Assembly (NCBI RefSeq): GCF_000585995.1
Contig: NZ_CP007410.1
Span: 1,825,430-1,889,429, forward strand
Length of the DNA: 64,000 nucleotides
Direction: 5' to 3'
Source of the DNA: Pseudomonas brassicacearum
Lineage (GTDB): Bacteria > Pseudomonadota > Gammaproteobacteria > Pseudomonadales > Pseudomonadaceae
Under the pieces are notes generated by a model. The model had not been told where the DNA came from and did not search any database. It was given only the letters and a program-made list of their open reading frames with translations. Below are positions 52,270 through 61,546 of the stretch, in pieces (the stretch's first letter is position 1; the number at the start of each line of letters is the position of its first letter). Both the position numbers and the translations under genes were made by a program.

Positions 52270-54252
52270 CTAAGCCTTCCCCCGAATCAACCCGCGTAAC
52301 GCAAACCGGTTCGGATGGCAGGCCTCAGCCACGCTTCGGGGCAGTGGCAGGGGTTCGTTATCCAGCCAGGCGGCGATCAGTTCGCCCGACAGCGGCGCGG
52401 TGATCAGGCCCCGGGAGCCGTGGCCGCTGTTGATGTACAGGCCATCGAACCACGGGCAGGGGCTGTCCGGCACTTGGCGAGCGTCCTTGCGCAGGGCCGA
52501 ATATGCTTCGATGAATGCCTGGCTGTCAGCCAACGGGCCGACAATCGGCAGGTAATCCGGGCTGGTGCAACGGAATGCCGCACGGCCTTCGAGGTGGTGC
52601 GGATCCAGCTCGCTGGCGTTGAGGCGATCCACCAGGTCCAGGGAGATTTCTTCCAGCATCTGCAGGTTGCCGGCGTGCTCGGCGGCGGTAGGGGTCAGGT
52701 CGTCGCTCTTGAAATCGAAACTGGCGCCCAGGGTGTGCTCGCCCAGTCGCGGTGGGGCCACGTAGCCTTCGGCGCACACCACGGTCGTCAGGTCCTGGCT
52801 GCGGACGGTCTGGGGCAGACGGGTGATCTGCCCGCGAATGCGCTTGAGCGGCAAGTCGGCGGCCGGTTCGAAACGTTTGATTTCGGCGGCGCTGGCGAGG
52901 ATCACCACGGGCGCGCTGGCCAGGCAACGTTCGCCGTCCCAGGCCTGCCATTGCTCGTCGACCCGGCGCAGTTGCAGCACTTCATGATGGGGCTGCACGT
53001 CAATCGCCGGCCCCGAGGCTTGCCAGCGACACAGCGCCGGGGGATGGACCCAGCCGCCTTCGGGATAGAACAAACCGCCACAGGCCAGGCCGATGCCGGC
53101 CCGTGACTCGGCCTGTGGCTGATCGAGCGAATGCAGCAAGTCTTGTGGAAATGCCTCGGCCAGCTGCGCCTGGCGCTCGGCTTCCTTGGGGTTGAAGGCC
53201 AGTTGCAAGACTCCGCAAGCGTCCCAGTCAACGCCGCGTTGCAGCTGCTCCAGCACGCGCCGGGTGTAGCCGAAACCGCTGAGGATCATCTGCGACAACG
53301 CCGTGCCGTGGGCCGAAAGCTTGAGGTACAGCACGCCCTGGGGGTTGCCGGAGGCTTCCTCGGCCAATCCGGCATGACGTTCCAGCAGCGTCACCTGCCA
53401 GCCCCGTGCGGCGAGGCTCGCCGCGCTGGCGCAACCGGCCAGGCCGCCGCCGATCACCAGTGCCCGGCGCTCGCCGGTCAACGGAGCGGGGCGCGCGTAC
53501 CAGGGTTTCGCCGTGAGCGGCGCCGGTACCTGCTCCGGCCAGCCGAGAAATACACCGCGCAGGATTTCCCATTTGTGGCCGATGCCCGGCGTGCGCTTCA
53601 TCTTGAAACCCGCCGCGTTCAACAACCGCCGCACCCAACCGGTGCTGGTGAAGGTGCTGAGGGTGGCGCCGGGCGCCGCCAGCCGTGCCAACTCGGCGAA
53701 CAATTCGGCGGTCCACATCTCGGGGTTCCTGGCCGGCGCAAAGCCGTCCAGAAACCAAGCGTCGACTTGCCCATCCAACTGCGGCAACTGCTCCAGGGCA
53801 TCGCCGATCAACAAGGTCAGCGTCACCCGTCCATCCGCCAACGTCAGGCGCTGGAAACCCTGGTGGATCGCGACGTACTGCTCAAGCAATTGATCCGCCT
53901 GAAGGGCCAGCTGCGGCCATAGCGCCAGGGCCCGGCGCAGGTCCTGTGGGCTCAAGGGGTATTTCTCGACACTGACAAAATGCAGCCGCGCCCGGGCTGG
54001 GGCGCATTGCTCGAACAGCTGCCAGGCGCAGAGGAAGTTCAAGCCGGTGCCGAACCCGGTTTCGCCAATCACCAGTCGTCCGTCCTCCGGCAGCGCAGCA
54101 AAGCGCTCGGCCAGGTTGTTCTGCTCAAGGAACACGTAACGGGTTTCTTCCAGGCCCGACTGGTCGGAAAAGTACACGTCGTCGAACACCCGCGAACGCG
54201 GGCGACCCTGGTCATCCCAGTCGAGTTGGGCGTGGTGCTGTGCGGGTGTCAT
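52270..54252 (-). CDS. mnmC: Bifunctional tRNA mnm5s2U34 biosynthesis enzyme MnmC
   Basis: 660 residues. N-terminal SAM-dependent methyltransferase domain (LVIGETGFGTGLNFLCAWQL; VDAWFLDGFAPARNPEMW) and C-terminal FAD-dependent oxidoreductase domain with the dinucleotide motif ALVIGGGLAGCASAASLAAR. It converts cmnm5(s2)U at wobble position 34 of tRNA to mnm5(s2)U. Divergent from pap, with 150 bases between. Confidence 0.95.
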   Translation of the reverse strand: MTPAQHHAQLDWDDQGRPRSRVFDDVYFSDQSGLEETRYVFLEQNNLAERFAALPEDGRLVIGETGFGTGLNFLCAWQLFEQCAPARARLHFVSVEKYPLSPQDLRRALALWPQLALQADQLLEQYVAIHQGFQRLTLADGRVTLTLLIGDALEQLPQLDGQVDAWFLDGFAPARNPEMWTAELFAELARLAAPGATLSTFTSTGWVRRLLNAAGFKMKRTPGIGHKWEILRGVFLGWPEQVPAPLTAKPWYARPAPLTGERRALVIGGGLAGCASAASLAARGWQVTLLERHAGLAEEASGNPQGVLYLKLSAHGTALSQMILSGFGYTRRVLEQLQRGVDWDACGVLQLAFNPKEAERQAQLAEAFPQDLLHSLDQPQAESRAGIGLACGGLFYPEGGWVHPPALCRWQASGPAIDVQPHHEVLQLRRVDEQWQAWDGERCLASAPVVILASAAEIKRFEPAADLPLKRIRGQITRLPQTVRSQDLTTVVCAEGYVAPPRLGEHTLGASFDFKSDDLTPTAAEHAGNLQMLEEISLDLVDRLNASELDPHHLEGRAAFRCTSPDYLPIVGPLADSQAFIEAYSALRKDARQVPDSPCPWFDGLYINSGHGSRGLITAPLSGELIAAWLDNEPLPLPRSVAEACHPNRFALRGLIRGKA

Positions 54253-54402
54253 GGCAGGCTCGGTCGAAACAAGGTGGCCATTCTAGCCGATCGGTATCCG
54301 CTTGCTTGACCCATCGCAATAGAGCGCTGTTCTGGATGGAATCTGCTGCACCAGGCTGCGTCCAATCCGCTAGTCTTGCCCCATTCCTGGAAGGAGCTGC
54401 CC

Positions 54403-55926
54403 ATGTTTGAATCCGCTGAAATCGGTCACGCCATTGATAAAGACACCTTTGAGGCCGAGGTGCCGGCACTGCGTGAAGCGCTGCTCGAGGCTCAATTCGA
54501 GTTGCAGCAGCAGGGCCGGTTTCCGGTCATTGTGCTGATCAATGGCATCGAAGGCGCGGGCAAGGGCGAGACGGTGAAGTTGCTCAATGAGTGGATGGAC
54601 CCGCGGCTGATCGAAGTGCGCACCTTCGACCAACAGACTGACGAGGAACTGGCGCGGCCACCGGCCTGGCGTTATTGGCGGATGCTGCCGGCCAAGGGGC
54701 GCATGGGGATTTTCTTCGGCAATTGGTACAGCCAGATGCTGCAAGGGCGGGTTCACGGCGAGTTCAAGGACCCACGGCTCGACCAGGCCATCAACGCGGC
54801 AGAACGCCTGGAAAAAATGCTCTGCGATGAAGGCGCGCTGATTTTCAAGTTCTGGTTCCATCTGTCCAAGAAGCAGATGAAAGCGCGGCTCAAGGGGCTC
54901 AAGGATGACCCGCTGCACAGCTGGCGCATCAGTCCGCTGGATTGGCAGCAGTCCCAGACTTATGACAAGTTCGTCCAGTACGGTGAGCGGGTGCTGCGCC
55001 GCACCAGTCGCGATTACGCGCCGTGGCATGTGATCGAAGGCGTGGACAGCTGTTATCGCAGCCTCACGGTGGGAAGGATCCTGCTCGAAGGATTGCGCCA
55101 GGCCCTGGACCGGCCGAAGGTCAAGCCGGAAAAGGTCAGTGTGGCACCGTTGCCGGCGTTGGACGATCAGGTGACGCTGATTGGCAGCCTGGACATGACC
55201 CTGCGCCTGGACAAGGCCGATTACGAGGAACAACTGATTACCGAGCAAGCGCGGTTCGCCGGTTTACTGCGGGATAAACGCATGCGCCGCCATGCCTTGG
55301 TGGCGGTGTTCGAAGGCAACGATGCGGCGGGCAAGGGCGGCGCGATCCGGCGGGTCGCGGCGGCCCTCGACCCGCGCCAATACAGCATCGTGCCGATTGC
55401 CGCGCCCACCGAAGAGGAGCGCGCCCATCCCTACATGTGGCGGTTCTGGCGGCATATTCCGGCGCGGGGCAAGTTCACCGTGTTCGACCGTTCCTGGTAT
55501 GGCCGGGTGCTGGTGGAACGGGTCGAAGGGTTTTGCAGCCGGGCCGACTGGCTGCGGGCCTACGGCGAAATCAACGATTTCGAGGAGCAGATTGCCGACG
55601 CCGGCGTGGTGGTCGTCAAGTTCTGGCTGGCCATCGACAAGGAGACTCAGCTGGAGCGCTTCCAGGAACGTGAGGAGATCCCCTTCAAGCGTTTCAAGAT
55701 CACCGAGGACGACTGGCGCAACCGGGATAAGTGGGACGCCTACCGGGCGGCGGTGTGCGACATGGTGGACCGTACCAGCACCGAGATTTCTCCCTGGACC
55801 CTGGTAGAGGCCAACGACAAGCGCTGGGCACGGGTCAAGGTGCTGCGCACCCTTAACCAGGCACTCGAGGAAGCGTTCGAACGCTCGGGCAAACAGGCGC
55901 GTCAGTCGAAGAAGGGCAAGAAGTAG
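54403..55926 (+). CDS. pap: Polyphosphate:AMP phosphotransferase (PPK2 class II)
   Basis: 507 residues from ATG 54403 with ribosome site AAGGAG. Two fused PPK2 domains: the first has the Walker A INGIEGAGKGETVKLL (about 47-62), the second FEGNDAAGKGGAIRRV (about 303-318) and lid FDRSWYGRVLVERVEGF. The two-domain form phosphorylates AMP to ADP with polyphosphate. Basic C-terminal tail. Confidence 0.93.
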   Translation: MFESAEIGHAIDKDTFEAEVPALREALLEAQFELQQQGRFPVIVLINGIEGAGKGETVKLLNEWMDPRLIEVRTFDQQTDEELARPPAWRYWRMLPAKGRMGIFFGNWYSQMLQGRVHGEFKDPRLDQAINAAERLEKMLCDEGALIFKFWFHLSKKQMKARLKGLKDDPLHSWRISPLDWQQSQTYDKFVQYGERVLRRTSRDYAPWHVIEGVDSCYRSLTVGRILLEGLRQALDRPKVKPEKVSVAPLPALDDQVTLIGSLDMTLRLDKADYEEQLITEQARFAGLLRDKRMRRHALVAVFEGNDAAGKGGAIRRVAAALDPRQYSIVPIAAPTEEERAHPYMWRFWRHIPARGKFTVFDRSWYGRVLVERVEGFCSRADWLRAYGEINDFEEQIADAGVVVVKFWLAIDKETQLERFQEREEIPFKRFKITEDDWRNRDKWDAYRAAVCDMVDRTSTEISPWTLVEANDKRWARVKVLRTLNQALEEAFERSGKQARQSKKGKK

Positions 55927-56028
55927 GCGATGGCAGCGCATACGCGGGGTGAATGATTGTCGCGGTCGGTTATGCAGTGGATTTATGCTCGATTCACTCT
56001 CAACCGACCACAATAATGAGGAACAGCC

Positions 56029-57213
56029 ATGCGTGAAGTGGTGATCGTCGACAGCGTACGGACCGGCCTGGCCAAGTCCTTTCGCGGCAAGTTCAACATG
56101 ACCCGTCCGGACGACATGGCGGCGCATTGTGTCGATGCTTTGTTGGCCCGCAATGACATCGACCCGGCCAGCGTCGAGGATTGCATCGTCGGCGCCGGCT
56201 CCAACGAAGGCGCCCAAGGCTTCAACATCGGCCGCAATGTGGCGGTGCTCTCACAATTGGGCATTGGCACCGGCGGCATGACCCTCAACCGTTTCTGCTC
56301 TTCGGGCCTGCAAGCCATCGCCATCGCGGCCAACCAGATCGCCTCCGGCTGCAGCGAGATCATCGTCGCTGGCGGTGTGGAATCCATCAGCCTGACGATG
56401 AAAAGCGTCAACACCGACAACCTGATCAACCCACTGCTCAAGGAGCAGGTGCCTGGGATCTATTTCCCCATGGGCCAGACGGCCGAGATCGTTGCTCGTC
56501 GCTATCAGGTCAGCCGCGAAGAGCAGGACCGCTACGCCTTGCAGAGCCAGCAACGCACCGGCCAGGCCCAGGCGGCCGGGCTGTTCGATGATGAAATTAT
56601 TCCGATGGCGGTCAAGTACCGTGTCGAGGACAAGAACACTGGCGCGGTGCAGATCCTCGATGGCGTGGTGGATCGCGACGATTGCAACCGTCCGGACACT
56701 ACCTATGAAAGCCTGGCCGGCCTGAAGCCGGTGTTCGCCGAAGACGGTTCGGTGACAGCGGGCAACTCGTCACAGTTGTCCGATGGCGCCTCGATGACCC
56801 TGGTGATGAGCCTGGAAAAAGCCCTGGCCCTGGGGCTCAAGCCGAAGGCGTTTTTCCGTGGTTTTACCGTGGCCGGTTGCGCGCCAGACGAGATGGGCAT
56901 CGGTCCGGTGTTTTCCGTGCCGAAGTTGCTCAAGGCCAAAGGCTTGCAGATCGCTGATATCGATTTGTGGGAGCTTAACGAGGCCTTTGCGTCCCAGTGC
57001 CTGTATAGCCGTAATCGGTTGGAAATCGATCATGAGAAATACAATGTCAACGGTGGCTCGATTGCCATCGGCCACCCGTTCGGGATGACCGGCTCACGGC
57101 AAGTGGGGCATCTGGTGCGCGAGCTGCAACGGCGTAACCTGCGCTACGGCATCGTGACCATGTGCGTGGGCGGTGGGATGGGGGCGACGGGATTGTTCGA
57201 GGCGGTGCGTTAA
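56029..57213 (+). CDS. Acetyl-CoA C-acyltransferase (thiolase)
   Basis: 394 residues, normal for thiolase. The acyl-accepting Cys is in NRFCSSGLQAIAIAANQI, and the C-terminal His and Cys are in GGSIAIGHPFGMTGSRQ and TMCVGGGMGATGLFE. It catalyses reversible condensation or cleavage of 3-ketoacyl-CoA. No beta-oxidation partner is next to it, so its pathway cannot be assigned. Confidence 0.93.
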   Translation: MREVVIVDSVRTGLAKSFRGKFNMTRPDDMAAHCVDALLARNDIDPASVEDCIVGAGSNEGAQGFNIGRNVAVLSQLGIGTGGMTLNRFCSSGLQAIAIAANQIASGCSEIIVAGGVESISLTMKSVNTDNLINPLLKEQVPGIYFPMGQTAEIVARRYQVSREEQDRYALQSQQRTGQAQAAGLFDDEIIPMAVKYRVEDKNTGAVQILDGVVDRDDCNRPDTTYESLAGLKPVFAEDGSVTAGNSSQLSDGASMTLVMSLEKALALGLKPKAFFRGFTVAGCAPDEMGIGPVFSVPKLLKAKGLQIADIDLWELNEAFASQCLYSRNRLEIDHEKYNVNGGSIAIGHPFGMTGSRQVGHLVRELQRRNLRYGIVTMCVGGGMGATGLFEAVR

Positions 57214-57268
57214 CCGTTTACCGAAGAGATGGGGTGGCAAAAGAATCATCTGTTGGGAGGGATTTAAC

Positions 57269-57399
57269 TGTGGCGAGGGGATTTATCCCCGTTGGGCTGC
57301 GTAGCAGCCCTGAAACCTGAACCCCCAGTGTGTCAGACACACTGGGGGTTTCTTTTGGGGCTGCTGCGCAGCCCAGCGGGGATTTATCCCCTCGCCACA
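57269..57399. repeat. Second-family paired palindromic repeat with an internal perfect hairpin
   Basis: The arms TGTGGCGAGGGGATTTATCC and complement, with inner GGGCTGCGTAGCAGCCC and GGGGCTGCTGCGCAGCCC blocks. Unlike the copy at 31340, the centre carries a separate perfect inverted repeat (57320-57350). It lies between the convergent thiolase and DUF6316 genes. Confidence 0.88.
57320..57350. terminator. Probable terminator inside the repeat
   Basis: A perfect 15-bp inverted repeat (AACCCCCAGTGTGTC, one-base centre, complement) is followed on the plus strand by TTTCTTTT and preceded by GAAACCTGA. Formed as RNA it is a long GC stem with a short loop, placed where two convergent genes end. Confidence 0.65.
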
Positions 57400-57427
57400 G
57401 GAATGCTGCGCCCAGAACTGGGGGGAC

Positions 57428-57625
57428 TTAGCTGGCAACCTGGGTCAACTGCTGCATCCGGCTGATATACGCCTCTATCTCCCGTTCCGCTGCCTCGCGA
57501 CTGGCGAATGGACCCTCCTGCGTGCCTTCGCGGGTATTGAAATAAAACTCGCTATTTACCCGGCAGATCCGGTCACTGCGAAAAATCGTCGTAGGAACGG
57601 GGTCCTGGGCGCGTTTGCCAAGCAT
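57428..57625 (-). CDS. DUF6316 family small protein
   Basis: 65 residues from ATG at 57625. Soluble, with FRSDRICRVNSEFYFNTREG and a C-terminal helix EAAEREIEAYISRMQQL, matching a small family seen mainly in Pseudomonas. No function is known. A longer in-frame reading to 57667 adds unconserved residues. Confidence 0.75.
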   Translation of the reverse strand: MLGKRAQDPVPTTIFRSDRICRVNSEFYFNTREGTQEGPFASREAAEREIEAYISRMQQLTQVAS

Positions 57626-57814
57626 AGTGAGTCTCCAAGGGGCCGCGTGGTCGGTTTCATTGAGCATATGTGGTGTCGTGAATATGCGCCTGGCCAGCCG
57701 ATCGACGGCTGCGACCCATACAATCCCATGGGCGGCCTTTGCCCAACTGTCCCTGTGTCGCCGGGCGCGACGCGCCTAGAATGGGGGCTCATTGTCTTGA
57801 GCTTCGAGGGTTGC

Positions 57815-58777
57815 ATGCACGTATCGTCCGGTCGCTGGGTCTATGGTCTGTTTCTGGCCCTGTTGACCGCTTTGCTGTGGGGCATCCTGCCGATCAAGCT
57901 CAAGCAAGTGTTGCAAGTGATGGATCCGGTCACCGTGACCTGGTTTCGCCTGCTGGTGTCCGGTGGCTTGCTGTTCATCTACCTGGCGGCGACTCGGCGC
58001 CTGCCCAGCCGCAAGGTGCTTGGCCCTCGTGGTGGCTGGCTGGTGGCGATGGCGGTGCTGGGGCTGGTGGGCAATTACGTGCTGTACCTGATGGGCCTGA
58101 ACCGCTTGAGCCCTGGCACGGCGCAACTGGTGGTGCAGATGGGGCCGATCATGTTGCTGGTCGCCAGCCTGTTTGTGTTCAAGGAGCGATTCAGCGTGGG
58201 GCAGGGCATTGGCCTGGCCGTGCTGTTGATCGGCTTTACGCTGTTTTTCAACCAGCGCCTCGTCGAGCTGTTGACCTCCTTGAGCGACTACACCGCCGGG
58301 GTCTTGCTGGTCTTGCTGGCTTCCACGGTCTGGACGTTCTACGCCTTGGGCCAGAAGCAACTGTTGACGGTGTGGAATTCGCTGCAAGTGATGATGGTGA
58401 TCTACCTGTTTTGTGCGTTGCTGCTCACGCCTTGGGTGCATCCGTTGGAAGCGCTGCAATTGAGCCCTCTCCAGGGCTGGTTGTTGCTCGCGTGCTGCCT
58501 CAACACGCTGATTGCCTACGGCGCGTTTGCCGAGGCGCTGGCCCACTGGGAAGCCTCGCGTGTCAGCGCGACCCTAGCGATCACGCCGCTGGTGACCTTT
58601 GCCGCAGTGGCAATAGCCGCCTGGTGGTGGCCTGACTACGTCCATGCCGAGCAGATCAATCTGCTGGGGTATGGCGGGGCGGTGCTGGTGGTGCTGGGAT
58701 CGGCGCTGGTGGCGCTGGGGCCGTCGCTGATGGCTGGGCTCAGGGCCCGGCGTGAGCGGATGGCCGTCGGGCGTTAA
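57815..58777 (+). CDS. EamA/DMT-superfamily transporter (RarD-like)
   Basis: 320 residues from ATG 57815 with GAGG upstream. Ten membrane helices in two EamA repeats, the first opening with FLALLTALLWGILPIKLKQV. Drug/metabolite-transporter family; the substrate cannot be predicted. The basic C-terminus (RARRERMAVGR) is cytoplasmic. Followed by a REPIN. Confidence 0.88.
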   Translation: MHVSSGRWVYGLFLALLTALLWGILPIKLKQVLQVMDPVTVTWFRLLVSGGLLFIYLAATRRLPSRKVLGPRGGWLVAMAVLGLVGNYVLYLMGLNRLSPGTAQLVVQMGPIMLLVASLFVFKERFSVGQGIGLAVLLIGFTLFFNQRLVELLTSLSDYTAGVLLVLLASTVWTFYALGQKQLLTVWNSLQVMMVIYLFCALLLTPWVHPLEALQLSPLQGWLLLACCLNTLIAYGAFAEALAHWEASRVSATLAITPLVTFAAVAIAAWWWPDYVHAEQINLLGYGGAVLVVLGSALVALGPSLMAGLRARRERMAVGR

Positions 58778-58812
58778 GAGCACAACAGGTCGTGCGACCG
58801 ACACAAAACCAA

Positions 58813-58902
58813 TGTGGGAGCGAGCTTGCTCGCGATGGCGGCGTGGCGGTCGATGGCGATGTCGACTCGACCGGCCCTATCGCGAGCAAGCTCGCTCCCA
58901 CA
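58813..58902. repeat. REPIN between the EamA gene and fumC
   Basis: The arms TGTGGGAGCGAGCTTGCTCG and complement, at a convergent gene junction. Confidence 0.9.
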
Positions 58903-58915
58903 TTTTATTTTCAGT

Positions 58916-58934
58916 GGACGCAAATTTTGCGTCC
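58916..58934. repeat. Short perfect palindrome downstream of fumC
   Basis: GGACGCAAATTTTGCGTCC, a 9-bp inverted repeat around one base, 30 bases after the fumC stop on the minus strand. There is no T run on either side, so a factor-independent terminator is not well supported. Confidence 0.4.
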
Positions 58935-58963
58935 GGCACACATTCGCTGAGGGCCGCCAGTCA

Positions 58964-60358
58964 TCAGCCCTGGCTACCCGCCTCCAGCATATTCTCCGGT
59001 CTCACCCAGGCATCGAACTCTTCATCGCTGAGATACCCCAGCTGCAACGCCGCCTCGCGCAGGGTCAGCCCTTCGCCGTAGGCTTTCTTGGCGATCTCGG
59101 CGGACTTGTCGTAGCCGATGTGCGGGTTCAGCGCGGTCACCAACATCAACCCGCGTTCCAGGTGCGCGGCCATCTGCTCGGCATCCGGCTCGAGTCCGGC
59201 GATGCAGTGCTGCTGGAAGTTGCTGCAGCCATCGGCCAGCAGACGGATCGATTGCAGCAGGTTATGGATGATCACCGGTTTGAACACGTTCAGCTGCAAG
59301 TGGCCCTGGCTGGCGGCAAACCCGATGGTCACGTCGTTGCCCATGACCTGGCAGGCCAGCATCGACAAGGCTTCGCACTGGGTTGGATTGACCTTGCCGG
59401 GCATGATGGAACTGCCCGGTTCATTGGCCGGCAATTTCACTTCGGCGAACCCGGCCCGTGGCCCGGAACCCAGCAGACGCAGGTCGTTGGCGATCTTCAT
59501 CAGGGTCACGGCCAGGGTTTTCAGCGCGCCGGACAGGGCGGTCAGGGGCTCATGGCCCGCCAGCGCGGCAAATTTGTTCGGCGCGGTGACGAACGGCAGG
59601 CCGGACAGCGCCGCCAGTTCGGCGGCAATGGCTTCGCCAAAGCCGTGGGGTGAGTTGAGTCCGGTGCCCACCGCCGTACCGCCCTGGGCCAGTTCGCAGA
59701 CCGCTGGCAGGGCGGCGCGGATGGCGCGTTCGGCGTAATCGAGCTGGGCAATGAAGGCCGACAGTTCCTGGCCAAAGGTGATCGGTGTGGCATCCATCAT
59801 GTGGGTGCGACCGGTCTTGACCAGTTTCATGTGGCGCGCTGCCAGTTCCGCCAGGCCGCCAGACAGCTCACCGATGGCCGGCAGCAATTGCTGCTGGACG
59901 GCCTGCACCGCGGCGATGTGCATGGCGGTGGGGAAGCAGTCGTTGGAGCTCTGGGAGCGGTTGACGTGGTCATTGGGGTGCACCGGGCTCTTGCCGCCGC
60001 GCGGGTTGCCCGCCAGCTCGTTGGCGCGTCCGGCGATCACTTCGTTGACGTTCATGTTGCTCTGGGTACCGCTGCCGGTCTGCCAGACCACCAGTGGGAA
60101 TTGGTCGTCATGCTGGCCGTCCAGTACTTCGTCGGCGGCCTGTTCGATCAGGCGGGCGATGTCGGCGGGCAGATCACCATTGCGGTCGTTGACCCGCGCG
60201 GCGGCTTTCTTGATCAGCGCCAGGGCGTGCAGCACCGACAGCGGCATGCGTTCGTTGCCGATGGCAAAGTTGATCAAGGAACGCTGTGTCTGGGCGCCCC
60301 AATAGGCATCATCCGGGACTTCAACCTGGCCAAGGCTGTCGGTTTCGATACGGCTCAT
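58964..60358 (-). CDS. fumC: Class II fumarate hydratase FumC
   Basis: 464 residues, with ribosome site AGGAG before ATG at 60358. The fumarase/aspartase signature [16 protein letters not shown] is intact, and the substrate-binding [14 protein letters not shown] and [11 protein letters not shown] segments are visible. It interconverts fumarate and malate. The oxygen-stable class II enzyme is often iron-regulated and paired with sodA in Pseudomonas; no sodA is visible here. Confidence 0.95.
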   Translation of the reverse strand: MSRIETDSLGQVEVPDDAYWGAQTQRSLINFAIGNERMPLSVLHALALIKKAAARVNDRNGDLPADIARLIEQAADEVLDGQHDDQFPLVVWQTGSGTQSNMNVNEVIAGRANELAGNPRGGKSPVHPNDHVNRSQSSNDCFPTAMHIAAVQAVQQQLLPAIGELSGGLAELAARHMKLVKTGRTHMMDATPITFGQELSAFIAQLDYAERAIRAALPAVCELAQGGTAVGTGLNSPHGFGEAIAAELAALSGLPFVTAPNKFAALAGHEPLTALSGALKTLAVTLMKIANDLRLLGSGPRAGFAEVKLPANEPGSSIMPGKVNPTQCEALSMLACQVMGNDVTIGFAASQGHLQLNVFKPVIIHNLLQSIRLLADGCSNFQQHCIAGLEPDAEQMAAHLERGLMLVTALNPHIGYDKSAEIAKKAYGEGLTLREAALQLGYLSDEEFDAWVRPENMLEAGSQG

Positions 60359-60549
60359 CGGGTCAAACTCCTGTAGGGCTGAATGCGCAGTTTAGGCCCT
60401 GATGGGCGGCGTCGGTTCCCTCAATCTAGGGGCGCCGGGTTCGGCCCGTCAATCGGACGTGGGGAGCATCGGGGTTGAGGCGCGGCGTTTTTTAGGCGCA
60501 GAATGGGCGCCCTTGGGGTTTTACCTCGCCTTTAATGAAAGGAAACTCG

Positions 60550-61077
60550 ATGACCCGTCTTCGTGCCATCTGTACCGCAGTTGCTCTGGTGTGTGCCAGC
60601 GGCCCTGTTCTTGCCGATACCGCCAGCCACAACGCCAGTGCCGAAGCGTTCCTGACCCTGGCCCACGCTGACAAACTGGGCACCCCGGTGTACATGCAAG
60701 TGCAGCAAATGTTTGCCCAGCGCTTTGAGCAGACTAAAGCCCCGGAGTCGAAAAAAGCCACCCTGGAAACCTATCAGGCCAAGGCCAATGCCGCGCTGGA
60801 CCAGGCCATCGGCTGGAACAAGCTCAAGCCGGACATGGTCAAGCTCTACACCAGCAACTTCAGCGAGTCGGAGCTCAAGGACCTGGTGTCCTTCTACCAG
60901 TCGCCATTGGGCAAGAAAGTCCTGGAAAAAATGCCCCAGTTGACTCAGCAATCGGCCCAACTGACCCAGGCCAAGCTTGAAAGCGCGGTGCCGGTGGTCA
61001 ACAAGCTGCTGGCGGACATGACAGCGGAGCTTGAGCCAAAAGCCGCTGCCCCTGCCCCTGCCAAGAAAAAGCCGTAA
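60550..61077 (+). CDS. DUF2059 family periplasmic protein
   Basis: 175 residues from ATG 60550 with ribosome site AAAGGAAA. Signal peptide (about 1-23, ending PVLADT), then a helical DUF2059 domain (YTSNFSESELKDLVSFYQSP) and a Pro/Ala/Lys tail. Function unknown. The following bolA-like gene is 12 bases away, so both are probably one unit. The 191-base gap upstream shows no definite promoter. Confidence 0.87.
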   Translation: MTRLRAICTAVALVCASGPVLADTASHNASAEAFLTLAHADKLGTPVYMQVQQMFAQRFEQTKAPESKKATLETYQAKANAALDQAIGWNKLKPDMVKLYTSNFSESELKDLVSFYQSPLGKKVLEKMPQLTQQSAQLTQAKLESAVPVVNKLLADMTAELEPKAAAPAPAKKKP

Positions 61078-61089
61078 GCGGAGCCTGGT

Positions 61090-61389
61090 ATGAGCATGCA
61101 ACAACGCATCGAATCGACGCTCGGGCTCTTGCAGCCCGAGCACCTGCAAGTGCTGGATGAAAGCCACATGCACAGCCGTGGGTTACAGACCCACTTCAAG
61201 GCCGTGGTGGTCAGCCAGCAGTTCGAGGGACTCAATCGCGTCAAGCGCCACCAGAAGGTCTACGGCACGCTGGGCGAGCTGATGGGCGAATTCCATGCGT
61301 TGGCGCTGCACACCTACACCCCCGAAGAATGGGCACAGATCGACACCGCCCCGGCTTCGCCAACGTGTGCCGGTGGTAGCAAGGGGTAG
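61090..61389 (+). CDS. BolA family protein
   Basis: 99 residues. BolA fold with LDESHMHSRGLQTHFKAVVV and the conserved VKRHQKVYGTLGELM containing the second His. BolA proteins bind monothiol glutaredoxins through shared Fe-S clusters and affect morphology and stress responses. Two further hairpin terminators follow. Confidence 0.92.
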   Translation: MSMQQRIESTLGLLQPEHLQVLDESHMHSRGLQTHFKAVVVSQQFEGLNRVKRHQKVYGTLGELMGEFHALALHTYTPEEWAQIDTAPASPTCAGGSKG

Positions 61390-61401
61390 AGCGCTACAAG
61401 T

Positions 61402-61459
61402 TTCAAGCTACAAGCTATAGCCCTGTGGCTCGAAGCTTGGAGCTTGAAGCTGCTTTTTT
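61402..61459 (+). terminator. Terminator after the bolA-like gene
   Basis: A 15-base arm TTCAAGCTACAAGCT pairs with AGCTTGGAGCTTGAA with one mismatch, with a small inner AGCC/GGCT hairpin in the loop, followed by six T. Confidence 0.75.
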
Positions 61460-61471
61460 GCTAGAATCCGC

Positions 61472-61499
61472 AACGCGCCTTCCCGGGCGCGTTTTTTTT
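61472..61499 (+). terminator. Second hairpin with T run before trhO
   Basis: The stem AACGCGCC/GGCGCGTT with loop TTCCCG is followed by eight T, 48 bases before the trhO start. It either doubles the upstream terminator or acts as an attenuator in the trhO leader, since a -10-like TAGAAT lies just before it at 61462-61467. Confidence 0.75.
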
Positions 61500-61546
61500 C
61501 GCGTCCGGTTCACCCTTTACGAGGGTAGCCACCTGGAGAAACACCC

